This document shows, piece after piece, positions 9,238-19,022 of a DNA stretch of 64,000 nucleotides. A model generated the notes under the pieces. It saw only the letters and a program-made list of their open reading frames with translations. It searched no databases and was not told where the DNA came from. Position 1 is the first letter of the stretch; each line of letters starts with the position of its first letter. A program made the position numbers and the translations under genes. Location: positions 310,001-374,000 of the forward strand of contig JBKBHS010000002.1 in the NCBI GenBank assembly GCA_046299555.1. The letters are read 5' to 3'. This DNA is from CALKJP01 sp046299555 (GTDB taxonomy: Bacteria; Bacteroidota; Bacteroidia; JACCXN01).

Positions 9238-10056
9238 ATGTCGGTTTCCAAAAAAGAATTTAAAAAGATAACAACCCATGTGCTTCAAGAAATGAAGCGT
9301 AGAGGGGAAAAAATTGCCATGCTAACTGCCTATGATTATACATTGGCAGGAATTATAGATAAAGCTGGTATTGATGTAATTTTAGTGGGAGATTCTGCTT
9401 CTAATGTTATGGCAGGGCATGAAACTACCCTACCGATTACTTTAGACCAAATGATTTATCATGCCTCATCTGTAATACGAGCCGTTAATAGAGCCTTAGT
9501 AGTGGTAGATTTGCCTTTTGGTTCTTATCAAGGTAATTCTAAAGAAGCGCTTAATTCAGCAATACGTATTATGAAAGAATCAGGAGCACATGCTGTAAAA
9601 TTAGAAGGTGGGCGAGAAATAAAAGAATCTATCATTCGAATATTATCTGCAGGAATTCCTGTAATGGGACATTTAGGATTAACTCCGCAATCTATTTATA
9701 AATACGGTACATATTCTGTTAGAGCAACTGAAGAAGAAGAAGCAAAGCGATTGCTTGAAGATGCACATTTATTGGAAGAAATAGGATGTTTTGCCATTGT
9801 ATTGGAAAAAATTCCTGCCAAATTAGCTACGCAAGTTGCTCAAGAAATTTCAATTCCAACAATTGGAATTGGAGCCGGCAATGGTGTAGATGGTCAAGTT
9901 TTAGTACTGCATGATATGCTTGGATTGAACACCGATTTTAGTCCACGCTTTTTAAGAAGATATTTGAATTTAAGCGAGCAAATAAATGCTGCTGTAGATA
10001 AATATATTAATGATGTAAAAACACTTGATTTTCCAAACGAAAAAGAACAATATTAG
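9238..10056 (+). CDS. panB: 3-methyl-2-oxobutanoate hydroxymethyltransferase (PanB)
   Basis: PanB makes ketopantoate from alpha-ketoisovalerate and 5,10-methylene-THF, the first committed step of pantothenate and CoA synthesis. At 272 residues it has family length. Motifs include MLTAYDYTLAGIIDKAGIDVILVGDS, with the metal-binding Asp in VGDS, then PVMGHLGLTPQS and the conserved IGIGAGNGVDGQVLVLHD near residues 220-238. It leads a three-gene plus-strand run with only 6 bp to the next gene. The next genes are not CoA genes, although coaD of the same pathway lies 11 kb further on. Confidence 0.96.
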   Translation: MSVSKKEFKKITTHVLQEMKRRGEKIAMLTAYDYTLAGIIDKAGIDVILVGDSASNVMAGHETTLPITLDQMIYHASSVIRAVNRALVVVDLPFGSYQGNSKEALNSAIRIMKESGAHAVKLEGGREIKESIIRILSAGIPVMGHLGLTPQSIYKYGTYSVRATEEEEAKRLLEDAHLLEEIGCFAIVLEKIPAKLATQVAQEISIPTIGIGAGNGVDGQVLVLHDMLGLNTDFSPRFLRRYLNLSEQINAAVDKYINDVKTLDFPNEKEQY

Positions 10057-10062
10057 TCATTC

Positions 10063-11940
10063 ATGTATTTTCCACAAACTAATACTCCTCGCTGGATAAT
10101 TTTTTTAATTGATTTAAGCTTTTGCATACTGGCTGTATTATTAGCTTTTATGCTTAGGTTTAATTTTAAAATTCCATTAGGTGTTTATTATTTACTTAAA
10201 TTAAATTTAATTATCATTCCAAGCATAAGAGCTCTCAGTTTTATAATTGGTAAAACTTATGCAGGAATAGTTCGATACACCGGAAGTAAAGATGCACAAC
10301 GCATATTTATGGTTAATACCATAACTACTTTATTATTTGTTGGCATCAATATTATAAGTTATTATTTTGTAATTGGAGAATTTATTTTACCGTTTTCAAT
10401 CGTAATTATAGAATACATGGCAACGGTATTCTTAATGATTACCTTTAGAATAATTATAAAAGTTCTTTATTCAGAAATTAAAAATCCTAAAAGCGAAAAA
10501 CGAAATGTTGTAATTTTTGGTGCAGGCGAATCGGGAGTAATTACAAAACGTGCAATTGACCGAGATGCACGAAGCCGATACAATGTAATTGCTTTTATTG
10601 ATGATGATGTAAAAAAACAAGGTAAAAAAATTGAAGGTGCAGAAATATTTTCGTCAAACAAATTAGGAGAAATTTTAGCAAAAAACGATGTAGCACACTT
10701 AATTATTTCGGTTCAACAATTAAGTGCGGAAAGAAAAAAAGAAATTATTGAAACGGCTTTACAACACAATGTTAAAGTACTTAATGTTCCTCCTGTTGAT
10801 AAATGGATAAATGGAGAATTAAGCTTTAAACAAATTAAGAAAATTAAAATCGAAGATCTTTTAGAAAGAGATCCGATTCAATTAGATTATGCTGCTATTA
10901 GCAAGCAAATAAAAGATAAGGTGGTATTAGTAACCGGAGCCGCAGGCTCGATAGGTAGCGAAATTGTAAGACAAGCCTTGCGATTTAATCCAAAAAAAAT
11001 AATTCTGCTCGACCAAGCCGAAACACCTTTGTTTGAACTCGAACTCGAATTAAACGAAAAATATAATCAACAGCAATTTGAAGCTGTAATTGGCGATATA
11101 AAACATTCGGAGCGAATGGAAAATGTTTTTAAAACTTTTCGTCCGCAAATTGTATTTCATGCTGCAGCTTATAAGCATGTTCCACTAATGGAACTAAACC
11201 CGTCAGAAGCTGTATTAACCAATGTTTTAGGGACAAAAGTTGTTGCTGATTTAGCTCATAAATATCATTGCGAAAAATTTGTTTTAATATCTACCGATAA
11301 AGCAGTTAACCCTTCGAGTGTAATGGGTGCATCTAAACGAATTGCCGAAAAATATGTACAATCACTAAACGAGCATTCACAAACTAAATTTATTACTACA
11401 CGCTTTGGAAATGTATTAGGCTCCAATGGTTCAGTTATTACTTTATTCAGACGACAAATTGAAAAAGGTGGTCCTATAACCATTACACACCCTGAAATTA
11501 CGCGTTATTTTATGACCATCCCCGAAGCCTGTCAATTAGTTTTAGAAGCAGGAGCAATGGGTAATGGAGGCGAAGTGTTTATTTTCGATATGGGACAATC
11601 TGTAAAAATTGTTGATTTAGCTAAAAAAATGATAAAGTTATCAGGACTAGAATTAGATAAAGACATTAAAATAGTTTATACCGGGTTACGACCCGGAGAA
11701 AAATTATACGAAGAGCTATTAACTGCTGGAGAAAATAATTTGCCCACACATCATAAACAAATATTAATTGCAAAAGTGAGTACAGAACCTTTAGAAACTA
11801 TTAATAAAGACACAGAAAAACTGATAAGTTTATTTGAAAAACAAGATAATTTTGCCATTGTAGAACAAATGAAAAAAATGGTTCCTGAATTTAAAAGTAA
11901 CAATTCTGTTTATTCGCAGTTAGATAAAATTAAACATTAA
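10063..11940 (+). CDS. Membrane nucleotide-sugar 4,6-dehydratase (CapD/WbpM/PglF family)
   Basis: This 625-residue enzyme has four predicted transmembrane helices in residues 1-135, a first Rossmann-like domain (VVIFGAGESGVITKRAI, about 148-165) and the catalytic SDR domain from about 290 (VVLVTGAAGSIGSEIVRQAL). STDKAVNPSSVMGASKR holds the conserved region around the catalytic residues of this family, including its final Lys. Related enzymes convert UDP-GlcNAc to a 4-keto-6-deoxy sugar at the inner membrane for capsule, O-antigen or protein glycans. The exact substrate cannot be told. It is not inside a visible polysaccharide cluster, being placed between panB and a thioesterase. Confidence 0.92.
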   Translation: MYFPQTNTPRWIIFLIDLSFCILAVLLAFMLRFNFKIPLGVYYLLKLNLIIIPSIRALSFIIGKTYAGIVRYTGSKDAQRIFMVNTITTLLFVGINIISYYFVIGEFILPFSIVIIEYMATVFLMITFRIIIKVLYSEIKNPKSEKRNVVIFGAGESGVITKRAIDRDARSRYNVIAFIDDDVKKQGKKIEGAEIFSSNKLGEILAKNDVAHLIISVQQLSAERKKEIIETALQHNVKVLNVPPVDKWINGELSFKQIKKIKIEDLLERDPIQLDYAAISKQIKDKVVLVTGAAGSIGSEIVRQALRFNPKKIILLDQAETPLFELELELNEKYNQQQFEAVIGDIKHSERMENVFKTFRPQIVFHAAAYKHVPLMELNPSEAVLTNVLGTKVVADLAHKYHCEKFVLISTDKAVNPSSVMGASKRIAEKYVQSLNEHSQTKFITTRFGNVLGSNGSVITLFRRQIEKGGPITITHPEITRYFMTIPEACQLVLEAGAMGNGGEVFIFDMGQSVKIVDLAKKMIKLSGLELDKDIKIVYTGLRPGEKLYEELLTAGENNLPTHHKQILIAKVSTEPLETINKDTEKLISLFEKQDNFAIVEQMKKMVPEFKSNNSVYSQLDKIKH

Positions 11941-11942
11941 AG

Positions 11943-12365
11943 ATGGCTAAATTTCATACTTCAAAAATTCAAGTTCGATTTGCTGATATTGATAAATTAG
12001 GACATGTAAATAATGCAAAGTATTTAACTTATTTCGAAATTGCACGCATGCAGTTTTTTGAAGATGAATTTAAGCATATTAAAGATTTAGATTGGAAACA
12101 TAAAGGACTGATACTTGCAAAAACCGAAGTAGATTTTTTGGTTCCGATATTATTGGAAGATAAAGTAGAAATTGAAACCTATTGTACTAAAATTGGGAAT
12201 AAAAGTTTTGAATTGGCATATCGCGTATTTAAAGTAAATTATCCTTCTAAAATACTTGCTGCAAAAGGCTCTTCGGTGTTAGTAGCTTTTAATTACATTG
12301 AACAAAAATCTATCCCTGTAGAAGAAAGCTGGAAAAAAGAACTAAGCAGATTTTTAATTGAATAA
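11943..12365 (+). CDS. Acyl-CoA thioesterase, hotdog fold (4HBT/YbgC type)
   Basis: This 140-residue single-domain hotdog protein contains VRFADIDKLGHVNNAKYLTYFEIARMQFF, the YbgC/FadM-type signature with the catalytic Asp in FADIDKLGHVNN. Such enzymes cleave short or medium acyl-CoA thioesters in the cytoplasm. The substrate is unknown. It starts 2 bp after the dehydratase and so shares its transcript. It ends 1 bp from the convergent S41 protease gene, with no terminator between them. Confidence 0.9.
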   Translation: MAKFHTSKIQVRFADIDKLGHVNNAKYLTYFEIARMQFFEDEFKHIKDLDWKHKGLILAKTEVDFLVPILLEDKVEIETYCTKIGNKSFELAYRVFKVNYPSKILAAKGSSVLVAFNYIEQKSIPVEESWKKELSRFLIE

Positions 12366-12366
12366 T

Positions 12367-13938
12367 TTATTTAATCAATGTAAATATTGAATCGTTTTTA
12401 ATTCTAAACATTTCTTCTTGAAGCTTACCATACTTTCTTTTTATCATTTGCGCTTGAAGTTCTGTTTTTAATTCATTCTTAGATTTTTTTAATAGTGCGA
12501 GTTTTTCCAAATTAATTTTTCTTTTAAGTGTTGCTATCTCTTTAGAATATATGTTATTATTTAAAATTTCCTTCATTCTAGCTTCAAAGCGGGTTAATTC
12601 ACTATCTGCATCGTGCTTTATTAAATAATGATTTGTACCGATATATTTGATTAGTTTTTGAATTTCTCTTTCAAAAAAAAGAGCTGTATCTTTTGATTGA
12701 CAATAGTCTTCAAAAATATTATTCAAATAAAAAAACAATTCTTTTTCTGAAAAAATTTGTTTGAAATTTAATTTTGATTCTTGTTTATAATGCAGGTCAG
12801 GCTCAATACCAGCACCGGATTTCACTAACTTACCTTTTTTTGTATGAAATGTTTTTAATGTATCGTTATATGTAACAGAGGTTATATCGCTTGCATACTT
12901 TATTTCTTGAATGCATCTTCCGCTTGGTGTAAAATATCGGGCAGCTGTAACATACAAACTGGTTCCATATCCCGGAAAGCGTGTACCTTGAACCAATCCT
13001 TTTCCATAACTTCGCTCTCCAATAATTTTAGCTCTATCTAAGTCTTGCAATGCTCCTGCAAATATTTCGCCTGCAGATATGGTTTGATTACTAATTAGCA
13101 ATGTAATTGGCAATAAAGTATCACCATCTGTATTTTCTGTGTAGTAAGAATAATTGGCGTCTTTATGAAAACCTTTTAAAAAGCATACTTCGGTTTTTGC
13201 CGGTAAAAAATTACTTAAAATAGCCACTGTTTCTTCTACAATACCTCCACTATTCCATCGTAAATCAATAATTAAATGGTTTAGATTTTTTTGTTTAAGT
13301 TTTAATAATTCTTGTTTAAATAAATTAGATGAATTTTTTAAAAAATGATTTAATCGAATATACCCTTTCCCATTTTCATCAACATAAGCTATGTCAATTG
13401 CAGGGCTTACAACTTCTTGACGAATTAAATTAAATGAATAAATATTATTGTTTCTTTTTATCTCAACTTTTACAGGCGTATCTTTAAGCCCTATTAATTT
13501 GCTTCGTACCGTAGCAACATCCTTTCCCGTAACTAATGTATCATTAATCTTTATAAAAGCATCTCCAATTTTTAATCCGGCTTTTTGGGCAGGATATGTA
13601 TCTAATAATTCTGTTATATACACTAAGCTGTCAAATTGTTGAATAGTAGCACCAATACCGGCATATTGTATTCCTAACCATGCTTTTTCTCTTTCTTTGG
13701 TTTGTTCTGCATCATAAAAAACAGTAAACGGATCTAATAATTTTACAGTAGCATCAATAACTCTTTTGATTAATTTATCGCTATGAATTGAATCAACATA
13801 ATGTTCATTAAGGGTGCGATAAAAAGCAGAAAAAATTTCCAAGTCTTTTTCAACTTGTTCGTTTTTAATAAATGCAAATGAAAAGAAAGTTGAAATTAAT
13901 GTTATAACACTAATTATCAGGAATAACTTTTTATTCAT
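12367..13938 (-). CDS. S41-family C-terminal processing peptidase
   Basis: This 523-residue protease has an N-terminal signal anchor (LFLIISVITLISTFFSFAF). A PDZ domain spans about 80-165, with the carboxylate-binding region near IQYAGIGATI. The S41 domain follows, with Ser288 in NQTISAGEIFAG and Lys313 in ERSYGKGLVQG, 25 residues apart as in CtpA/Prc, so the Ser-Lys dyad is intact. It acts in the periplasm on C-termini of envelope proteins. The last 100 residues are Lys- and Glu-rich helical. It lies 5 bp after the PorE-like gene and is probably co-transcribed with it. Confidence 0.93.
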   Translation of the reverse strand: MNKKLFLIISVITLISTFFSFAFIKNEQVEKDLEIFSAFYRTLNEHYVDSIHSDKLIKRVIDATVKLLDPFTVFYDAEQTKEREKAWLGIQYAGIGATIQQFDSLVYITELLDTYPAQKAGLKIGDAFIKINDTLVTGKDVATVRSKLIGLKDTPVKVEIKRNNNIYSFNLIRQEVVSPAIDIAYVDENGKGYIRLNHFLKNSSNLFKQELLKLKQKNLNHLIIDLRWNSGGIVEETVAILSNFLPAKTEVCFLKGFHKDANYSYYTENTDGDTLLPITLLISNQTISAGEIFAGALQDLDRAKIIGERSYGKGLVQGTRFPGYGTSLYVTAARYFTPSGRCIQEIKYASDITSVTYNDTLKTFHTKKGKLVKSGAGIEPDLHYKQESKLNFKQIFSEKELFFYLNNIFEDYCQSKDTALFFEREIQKLIKYIGTNHYLIKHDADSELTRFEARMKEILNNNIYSKEIATLKRKINLEKLALLKKSKNELKTELQAQMIKRKYGKLQEEMFRIKNDSIFTLIK

Positions 13939-13943
13939 TAATG

Positions 13944-15896
13944 CTATTTAGAAATAATTTTAAATTCTGTCCTTCTGTTTAAACTTCTACCTTCGGGTGT
14001 ATTATTATCAGCTACGGGTAATGTATCACCATATCCTTTTGAAGATAATCTTTCTGCAGCTATGCCTTTGCTAATTAAGTAATTTGTTACAGCTTTACTT
14101 CTGTTTTCAGATAAAGTAATATTGCTTTTTTTATCTCCTTGATTATCGGTATGACCACTTATTTCAATTTTAAGAGTTGGATTTTTTTGTAAAAAATTTA
14201 CCAATTTATCCAATTCTATTTTTGATTCTTCCTTTAAATCAAACTTAGCTGTTTCGAAAAATACATTTTTTAAAACTACTTTTTCGCCTTCTTTAATCGG
14301 ACTTAATGGAATGTCTTTTTTAATGGGTTGTAAATTTGTTCCTCCTTCTTTTAACGAAAAATTTTCAGAGAAAAATAGATAGCCGTTTTTAGAAACATTT
14401 AAAGCATAATTCTTATTAGCCGGTAAGCATACCAAAAACTCTCCATTGCCCGGATTAGAAAGAGCCTCCACTATTACTTTCCCTGATGATAAATCAATTA
14501 ATTGAAAATTGGCTTCCAATGGATTTTTATTTTCTGCATCATATACTTTACCTTTCATATACGAAACAATTTCAGGTCGTACATTTTCAGGCAGTTCAAA
14601 ACTATACAAATCTAAACCGCCAAAGCCACCTGCTCTATCGGATGCAAAATATGCCAATTTGCCATCTGCAGAAACCAATAAACTGTTTTCGTCATTGTGG
14701 GTATTTATTGGATATCCCAAATTTACAGGTATACTCCATTCTCCTTTTTCGTCTTTTCTAGAAACATAAATATCTAAACCGCCCATACCAATGTGCCCAT
14801 CGGAAGAAAAATATAAGGTATTTCCATCAGGATGAATAAATACAGATTCTTCTCTGCCCGGTGTATTTATTTTATTGCTTAGCTTTACGGGTGTGCTCCA
14901 TGTTCCATCGTCATTTCTAACAGAAGTATAAATATCTTGTTCTTTTATACCCTCGCGAGTTACTATACCTCTTATAAAATATAATGTTTTACCATCAGAT
15001 GATATGGAGGGTTGAGTTTCCCAATTACGGCTATTAACAGGTTCCATAAGGTTAACAGGCGCAGACCAATTATTACCTTTTTTTCTACTCCAAAATAAAT
15101 CGCAACTTCCAAAACCTTTGCGTCCTACACCATAACCTTCAATGCCTTGACATGCCACAAAAATTATTTGCTGACCATCGGGCGAAATTGTAGGCGCACC
15201 TTCGTTATTTTTAGTATTAATAGGAGCTCCTAAGTTTAATGCTTTTTGCCAAATTCCATTTTCTTTTTTACTGATGTAAAAATCTTCTTGCTTACCTCCA
15301 TACACTTGATCGTCTTTTAATAAGCGTGTAAATAATATAGTTTGGTCATCGGCTGTTACACACGGAAAATATTCATCAAACTCAGAATTTACTCCTTCTC
15401 CTAAATTTTTGGGATTAAAGGGTACGGGATTTTTAATGGCATATAATGCAAATTCGCACGAAGCCAAATCGCGTTTTGCAATTATTACATTTTCAGGATT
15501 AGCTCGTGGATATTGTAAATATTGTAGATAGGAAGATTTTGCAGCTTCGTAATTTCCTTCAAAAAAATTTAATCGTCCGAGTGTAAAGTGTAATACTTTG
15601 TAATTTAAATCGTCCAGCTCAATAACTTTGTTGAATGAATTTATGGCTTCTTTGTTTTTACCTTTATCGCTATAGATATATCCCAGTAATAAATATACGT
15701 CAATATATTTAGGGTCTTCTTTAAGAGCTTTTTCTAAATCAATAATGGCTAAATCATCGTTACTGCTTTCGTAATATTGCTTCCCACTTTCGTAAAGTTT
15801 AGTAGCTTTTTTACTGGGTGAAACATATTTAATAGGCGATTGCGCATATATTGATGTTGCAAGTATAAATACAATTGAAAAGAAATTTAATTTCAT
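13944..15896 (-). CDS. TPR / PD40 propeller / OmpA envelope protein, PorE-like
   Basis: After the signal peptide (ending IYAQ, about residue 18), this 650-residue protein has TPR helices at about 27-120. A WD40-like PD40 propeller spans about 180-430, with repeats such as TISPDGQQIIFVA, SISSDGKTLYFIRG and DGNTLYFSSDG. A carboxypeptidase-regulatory-like domain follows (about 450-520), then a C-terminal OmpA peptidoglycan-binding domain (ISGHTDNQGDKKSNITLSENRS, RRTEFKI). This is the architecture of PorE, the T9SS component that links the secretion machinery to peptidoglycan. Many Bacteroidota carry several paralogues with this layout, so PorE itself is an inference. A T9SS cargo is present at the start of the window, consistent with such a system. 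Confidence 0.85.
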   Translation of the reverse strand: MKLNFFSIVFILATSIYAQSPIKYVSPSKKATKLYESGKQYYESSNDDLAIIDLEKALKEDPKYIDVYLLLGYIYSDKGKNKEAINSFNKVIELDDLNYKVLHFTLGRLNFFEGNYEAAKSSYLQYLQYPRANPENVIIAKRDLASCEFALYAIKNPVPFNPKNLGEGVNSEFDEYFPCVTADDQTILFTRLLKDDQVYGGKQEDFYISKKENGIWQKALNLGAPINTKNNEGAPTISPDGQQIIFVACQGIEGYGVGRKGFGSCDLFWSRKKGNNWSAPVNLMEPVNSRNWETQPSISSDGKTLYFIRGIVTREGIKEQDIYTSVRNDDGTWSTPVKLSNKINTPGREESVFIHPDGNTLYFSSDGHIGMGGLDIYVSRKDEKGEWSIPVNLGYPINTHNDENSLLVSADGKLAYFASDRAGGFGGLDLYSFELPENVRPEIVSYMKGKVYDAENKNPLEANFQLIDLSSGKVIVEALSNPGNGEFLVCLPANKNYALNVSKNGYLFFSENFSLKEGGTNLQPIKKDIPLSPIKEGEKVVLKNVFFETAKFDLKEESKIELDKLVNFLQKNPTLKIEISGHTDNQGDKKSNITLSENRSKAVTNYLISKGIAAERLSSKGYGDTLPVADNNTPEGRSLNRRTEFKIISK

Positions 15897-15938
15897 GGTA
15901 TTATTTTAAACGATTGATTACAATAATTATTCCTAAAA

Positions 15939-16955
15939 TTATTTAACTGAAACTTTTACGTTATATGAGCCTGTATTAGCCGGGTTATAAACTGTTTCAT
16001 AAATAGATAAATACAACATTCCTGTTTGTTTGGCAAATCCTGAATATTTTGTACCAGCTTTTTGAATTTTACCATTTTCGCCAATTTTAAACACCACATT
16101 TCCGTACATTAAATATGAGTCATCGCCATAAGTAGCTCCTTCAAGGGTTTCAAATATATCATCAGCATTTGTACTTCCTGCAATTTTACCATCCGGTTTA
16201 TAGGTAGAACCGGAAAGACTGGCAAATGTAACTTGTCCGTTAGCAAGAATAGTTATACGCTGACCATTTTTAACCATTATTCCTGTTTTAAGCCATCCTC
16301 CATCTTTATTGGAACTAATGTGCTTTGAACCCATTAGTTTAAAAACTTTATCATTATTATCATTTCCTTGCGAATATAAAATTTCAATTAAACGTATTTT
16401 TTCTCTTGGTATTACTAAATTTCCATATTCAGTAGTTAAATCAATTTTTGAGAATTCGTAACGACCTCCTATGGTATATTCTCCATCTATGCTTATTATA
16501 TCTTGCATGCTTGTTGATTCGTCAATTCCATATGTGCTTTTTAATTCTGATAGAACAGATTCTACTGTATAATCGGAATAGGAAGAAGAATTGATACTGG
16601 CATCATTATAAATTGCATTTTCAATAATTGGTATTACTCCTGCATTTAGTTTTATTAAATTTTCGTATGCGTTTTTACGAATTGATTCAGATGGATTATT
16701 TAATTGTTTTAGCAGGTTTATAACATTAGCTTTTTGCGAAGCATCTTCAGCTATTCCAATTTTGATTAATGAAACATGATTAATTGGAATATCTAATTTG
16801 CCATAAGCTGTATTAAATATTATTTTATCAAGCTTAGTAGTTCCGCTAATAGAATTGCCATCATAAAGAGTTAAACGTATTTCGGTTTTGTTTTGAGCAA
16901 TTAAATGTAATACCGTAGTGAATAAGAATATTAAATAAATTAATTTATTTTTCAT
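15939..16955 (-). CDS. Secreted protein with lectin-like C-terminal domain
   Basis: This 338-residue protein with a signal peptide (ending HLIAQ) has three visible parts. The first is a short beta region (EIRLTLYDGNSISGTTKLDKI), echoed again near residue 155 (TIGGRYEFSKIDLTTEYGNLVIP), so it may be an internal duplication. Between them lies a helical HEAT-like stretch (about 75-140). The C-terminal part from about 215 (WLKTGIMVKNGQRITILANGQVTF ... PDGK ... YGNVVFKIG ... GMLYLSIYE) resembles the galactose-binding PA-IL/LecA fold. Carbohydrate binding is an inference. It follows the helicase and AHSA1 genes on the same strand and precedes the PorE-like gene by 42 bp. Confidence 0.75.
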   Translation of the reverse strand: MKNKLIYLIFLFTTVLHLIAQNKTEIRLTLYDGNSISGTTKLDKIIFNTAYGKLDIPINHVSLIKIGIAEDASQKANVINLLKQLNNPSESIRKNAYENLIKLNAGVIPIIENAIYNDASINSSSYSDYTVESVLSELKSTYGIDESTSMQDIISIDGEYTIGGRYEFSKIDLTTEYGNLVIPREKIRLIEILYSQGNDNNDKVFKLMGSKHISSNKDGGWLKTGIMVKNGQRITILANGQVTFASLSGSTYKPDGKIAGSTNADDIFETLEGATYGDDSYLMYGNVVFKIGENGKIQKAGTKYSGFAKQTGMLYLSIYETVYNPANTGSYNVKVSVK

Positions 16956-17013
16956 GAGTAAATAATTTTATAAATGTGATTCATATGTATTTGCAAGTAT
17001 TATGCATTAATTT

Positions 17014-17391
17014 TTAATCGAAAAAATATTCTAAGTTTCCAAAATAAATATTGTCCCATCCATCTACTATATCTTCGTATGCTTCATCAGGAATATTGAT
17101 GTGATCTACTTCTACAGATGTACCTTTTTTATGAGGATGTAATTTAATGGTAACTATTGAATTTTCGGAATCTTCGCCAAAATACCATTGTTGAACAATT
17201 TTTTTATTTTCTTCAAATTCAATGTTTCTACCACAAATGCTATCACCAAAAATAGAAAATTCAGTACCCGGTTCGGTACTCATTATTGCTTCTTCATTGG
17301 TCCATAATTTAATACTTAATGGATTGGTAAGTGCTGAATAAACTTCATCGGGAGAAGCATTTAGAACATAGTATTTTTTAAAATTTTTCAT
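17014..17391 (-). CDS. AHSA1/START-like (SRPBCC) domain protein
   Basis: This 125-residue single-domain protein has features of the Aha1/SRPBCC fold: an early YYVLNASPDEVYSALTNPLSIKLWT, a central FSIFGDSICGRNIEF and IVQQWYFGED, and a C-terminal amphipathic helix (GWDNIYFGNLEYFF). Such proteins bind hydrophobic ligands or modulate chaperones. No specific role can be assigned. It starts 9 bp after the helicase gene stop and is probably co-transcribed with it. Confidence 0.85.
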   Translation of the reverse strand: MKNFKKYYVLNASPDEVYSALTNPLSIKLWTNEEAIMSTEPGTEFSIFGDSICGRNIEFEENKKIVQQWYFGEDSENSIVTIKLHPHKKGTSVEVDHINIPDEAYEDIVDGWDNIYFGNLEYFFD

Positions 17392-17400
17392 TGTTTAAAT

Positions 17401-18804
17401 TTAATTAAAAAACTTTTCATCAAAATTTACAAGATATACCTTTTCAGTAGCTCTGGTTATGGCAGTATATAGCCATCTTAAATATTCTATATTTAACATA
17501 TCGTTATTTAAGTATCCCTGGTCAATAAATACAGCCTTCCATTGTCCTCCTTGAGCTTTATGGCAAGTTACCGAATATGCAAATTTAACCTGCAGTGCAT
17601 TGTAATATGGATTTTTTTTTAATTCTCGGTAGCGCCTGCTTTTATCGGGTATAAGCATTAAATCAAGCATTACCTGATTATACAATTCTTGTTGTTGCAA
17701 ATTGCTCAAAGCGGGAGTTTCCGAATTTATAGTATCTAATAAAAGTGTTACATCTATAGAAGGTATATCTTCATAATCAGGCATTACTATCCTAACCTCA
17801 GCAAATCTAAACCCATACAAATCATAAATATTTTTAACTTTTTGAATTTCTATAGTATCACCATTGGCTATAAAACCTATTCCTGATTTGGGAGGTATCC
17901 AAAAATAATTATTTTTAACAACCATTAATAAATCTCCTGCCGATAGCTCTTCTTCAAAATAGCGTATTCTTGCTCTTATTTGATGATTATATAAGTTTGC
18001 TCTTTTATTATTTCGAGTTATAACTAAAGTATCTTCATAACCATACTTGCTGTAACAACTGTTTAGTTCATCTTGAAGCTCTAATCCGGAAATTTTTTTA
18101 ATATCATTAAAGCCATTTAGTATAAAACGAAAATCAACATTTTTTTCTTTAATCTGTAAGCGAAGTTGTGTGGCATTAAAAAGTATTCCTGAGTTTTGCT
18201 CTTGCCGCATTACATCTTTTAATACCCCCCACTTTACGGGAATATGATAATCTTTTTCAAGCTGTTTAACATTTAATGCCGGACTTACAGTAGCTCCAAC
18301 CGGTGGCAATTGTGCACTATCGCCTATAAGTATTAGTTTGCAATCTATACCTTCAAAAACAAACGAAATTAAATCTTCCAGTAAATTATATTCGCTTCCA
18401 TTATCACCAATCATTGAAGCTTCATCAACAATAAATATGGTATGATTATTTTTATTGGGTTTTATACTAAATGATTGATATACTTCACTTTCATCACCGG
18501 CAGTGAAATATATGTATTTATGAATTGTAAAGGCCTTTTTATGTGAATAATTACTCAGTACTTTTGCAGCTCTACCGGTTGGGGCTAATAACACGCTTTT
18601 ATATTTAATATGAGGCAATAATTCCACTAAAGCACTCACTAAAGTTGTTTTTCCGGTACCGGCATAACCGGCTAATACAAAAATTTTTTGTGATTTATCG
18701 GCTAAAAATTCAGAAACTCGATACATTGTTTCGTTTTGCCCCGTAGTAGGTTCAAAAGGAAAATAACTTTTAAAAACTTCATATATACGTGACACTAATT
18801 CCAT
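17401..18804 (-). CDS. RecD-like superfamily 1 DNA helicase
   Basis: This 467-residue ATPase has Walker A in VLAGYAGTGKTTLVSAL (about 44-52), Walker B and switch in IFIVDEASMIGD, motif III in LILIGDSAQLPPVG, and the C-terminal UvrD_C_2 motif VTCHKAQGGQWKAVFID with YTAITRATEKVYLV. This is the compact exodeoxyribonuclease V alpha/RecD2-like family without long N-terminal domains. It should unwind DNA 5' to 3' in repair or recombination, and no RecB/C partners lie nearby. A promoter box lies 18 bp upstream of its ATG. Confidence 0.92.
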   Translation of the reverse strand: MELVSRIYEVFKSYFPFEPTTGQNETMYRVSEFLADKSQKIFVLAGYAGTGKTTLVSALVELLPHIKYKSVLLAPTGRAAKVLSNYSHKKAFTIHKYIYFTAGDESEVYQSFSIKPNKNNHTIFIVDEASMIGDNGSEYNLLEDLISFVFEGIDCKLILIGDSAQLPPVGATVSPALNVKQLEKDYHIPVKWGVLKDVMRQEQNSGILFNATQLRLQIKEKNVDFRFILNGFNDIKKISGLELQDELNSCYSKYGYEDTLVITRNNKRANLYNHQIRARIRYFEEELSAGDLLMVVKNNYFWIPPKSGIGFIANGDTIEIQKVKNIYDLYGFRFAEVRIVMPDYEDIPSIDVTLLLDTINSETPALSNLQQQELYNQVMLDLMLIPDKSRRYRELKKNPYYNALQVKFAYSVTCHKAQGGQWKAVFIDQGYLNNDMLNIEYLRWLYTAITRATEKVYLVNFDEKFFN

Positions 18805-18821
18805 AAAATACTTATGAAAAA

Positions 18822-18829
18822 CAAAAGTA
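18822..18829 (-). promoter_or_regulatory. Candidate -7 box (TACTTTTG) of the helicase gene
   Basis: TACTTTTG on the minus strand, 17 bases before the ATG at 18804. It matches TAnnTTTG and leaves a very short leader. Confidence 0.45.
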
Positions 18830-18977
18830 CTATGCTTTTTATTAAACTTCTTTGATAATTTGATTTATATTAATTTTTTTAAATATTATAAACGGTTGTA
18901 ATTGTTTTAATTAAGCTGAAAATCAAAAATGAAATAAAATTAATAACCCCACACGTGCAATTTTGGAAAAAATCATG

Positions 18978-18985
18978 TAGGTTTG
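18978..18985 (+). promoter_or_regulatory. Candidate -7 box (TAGGTTTG) of the 19023 gene run
   Basis: TAGGTTTG followed by CAGC lies 37 bases before the ATG at 19023 and opens the five-gene plus-strand run that includes rsmD and coaD. Confidence 0.5.
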
Positions 18986-19022
18986 CAGCTAAACAAAAAT
19001 AAAGTAATAATTAACGAATATT

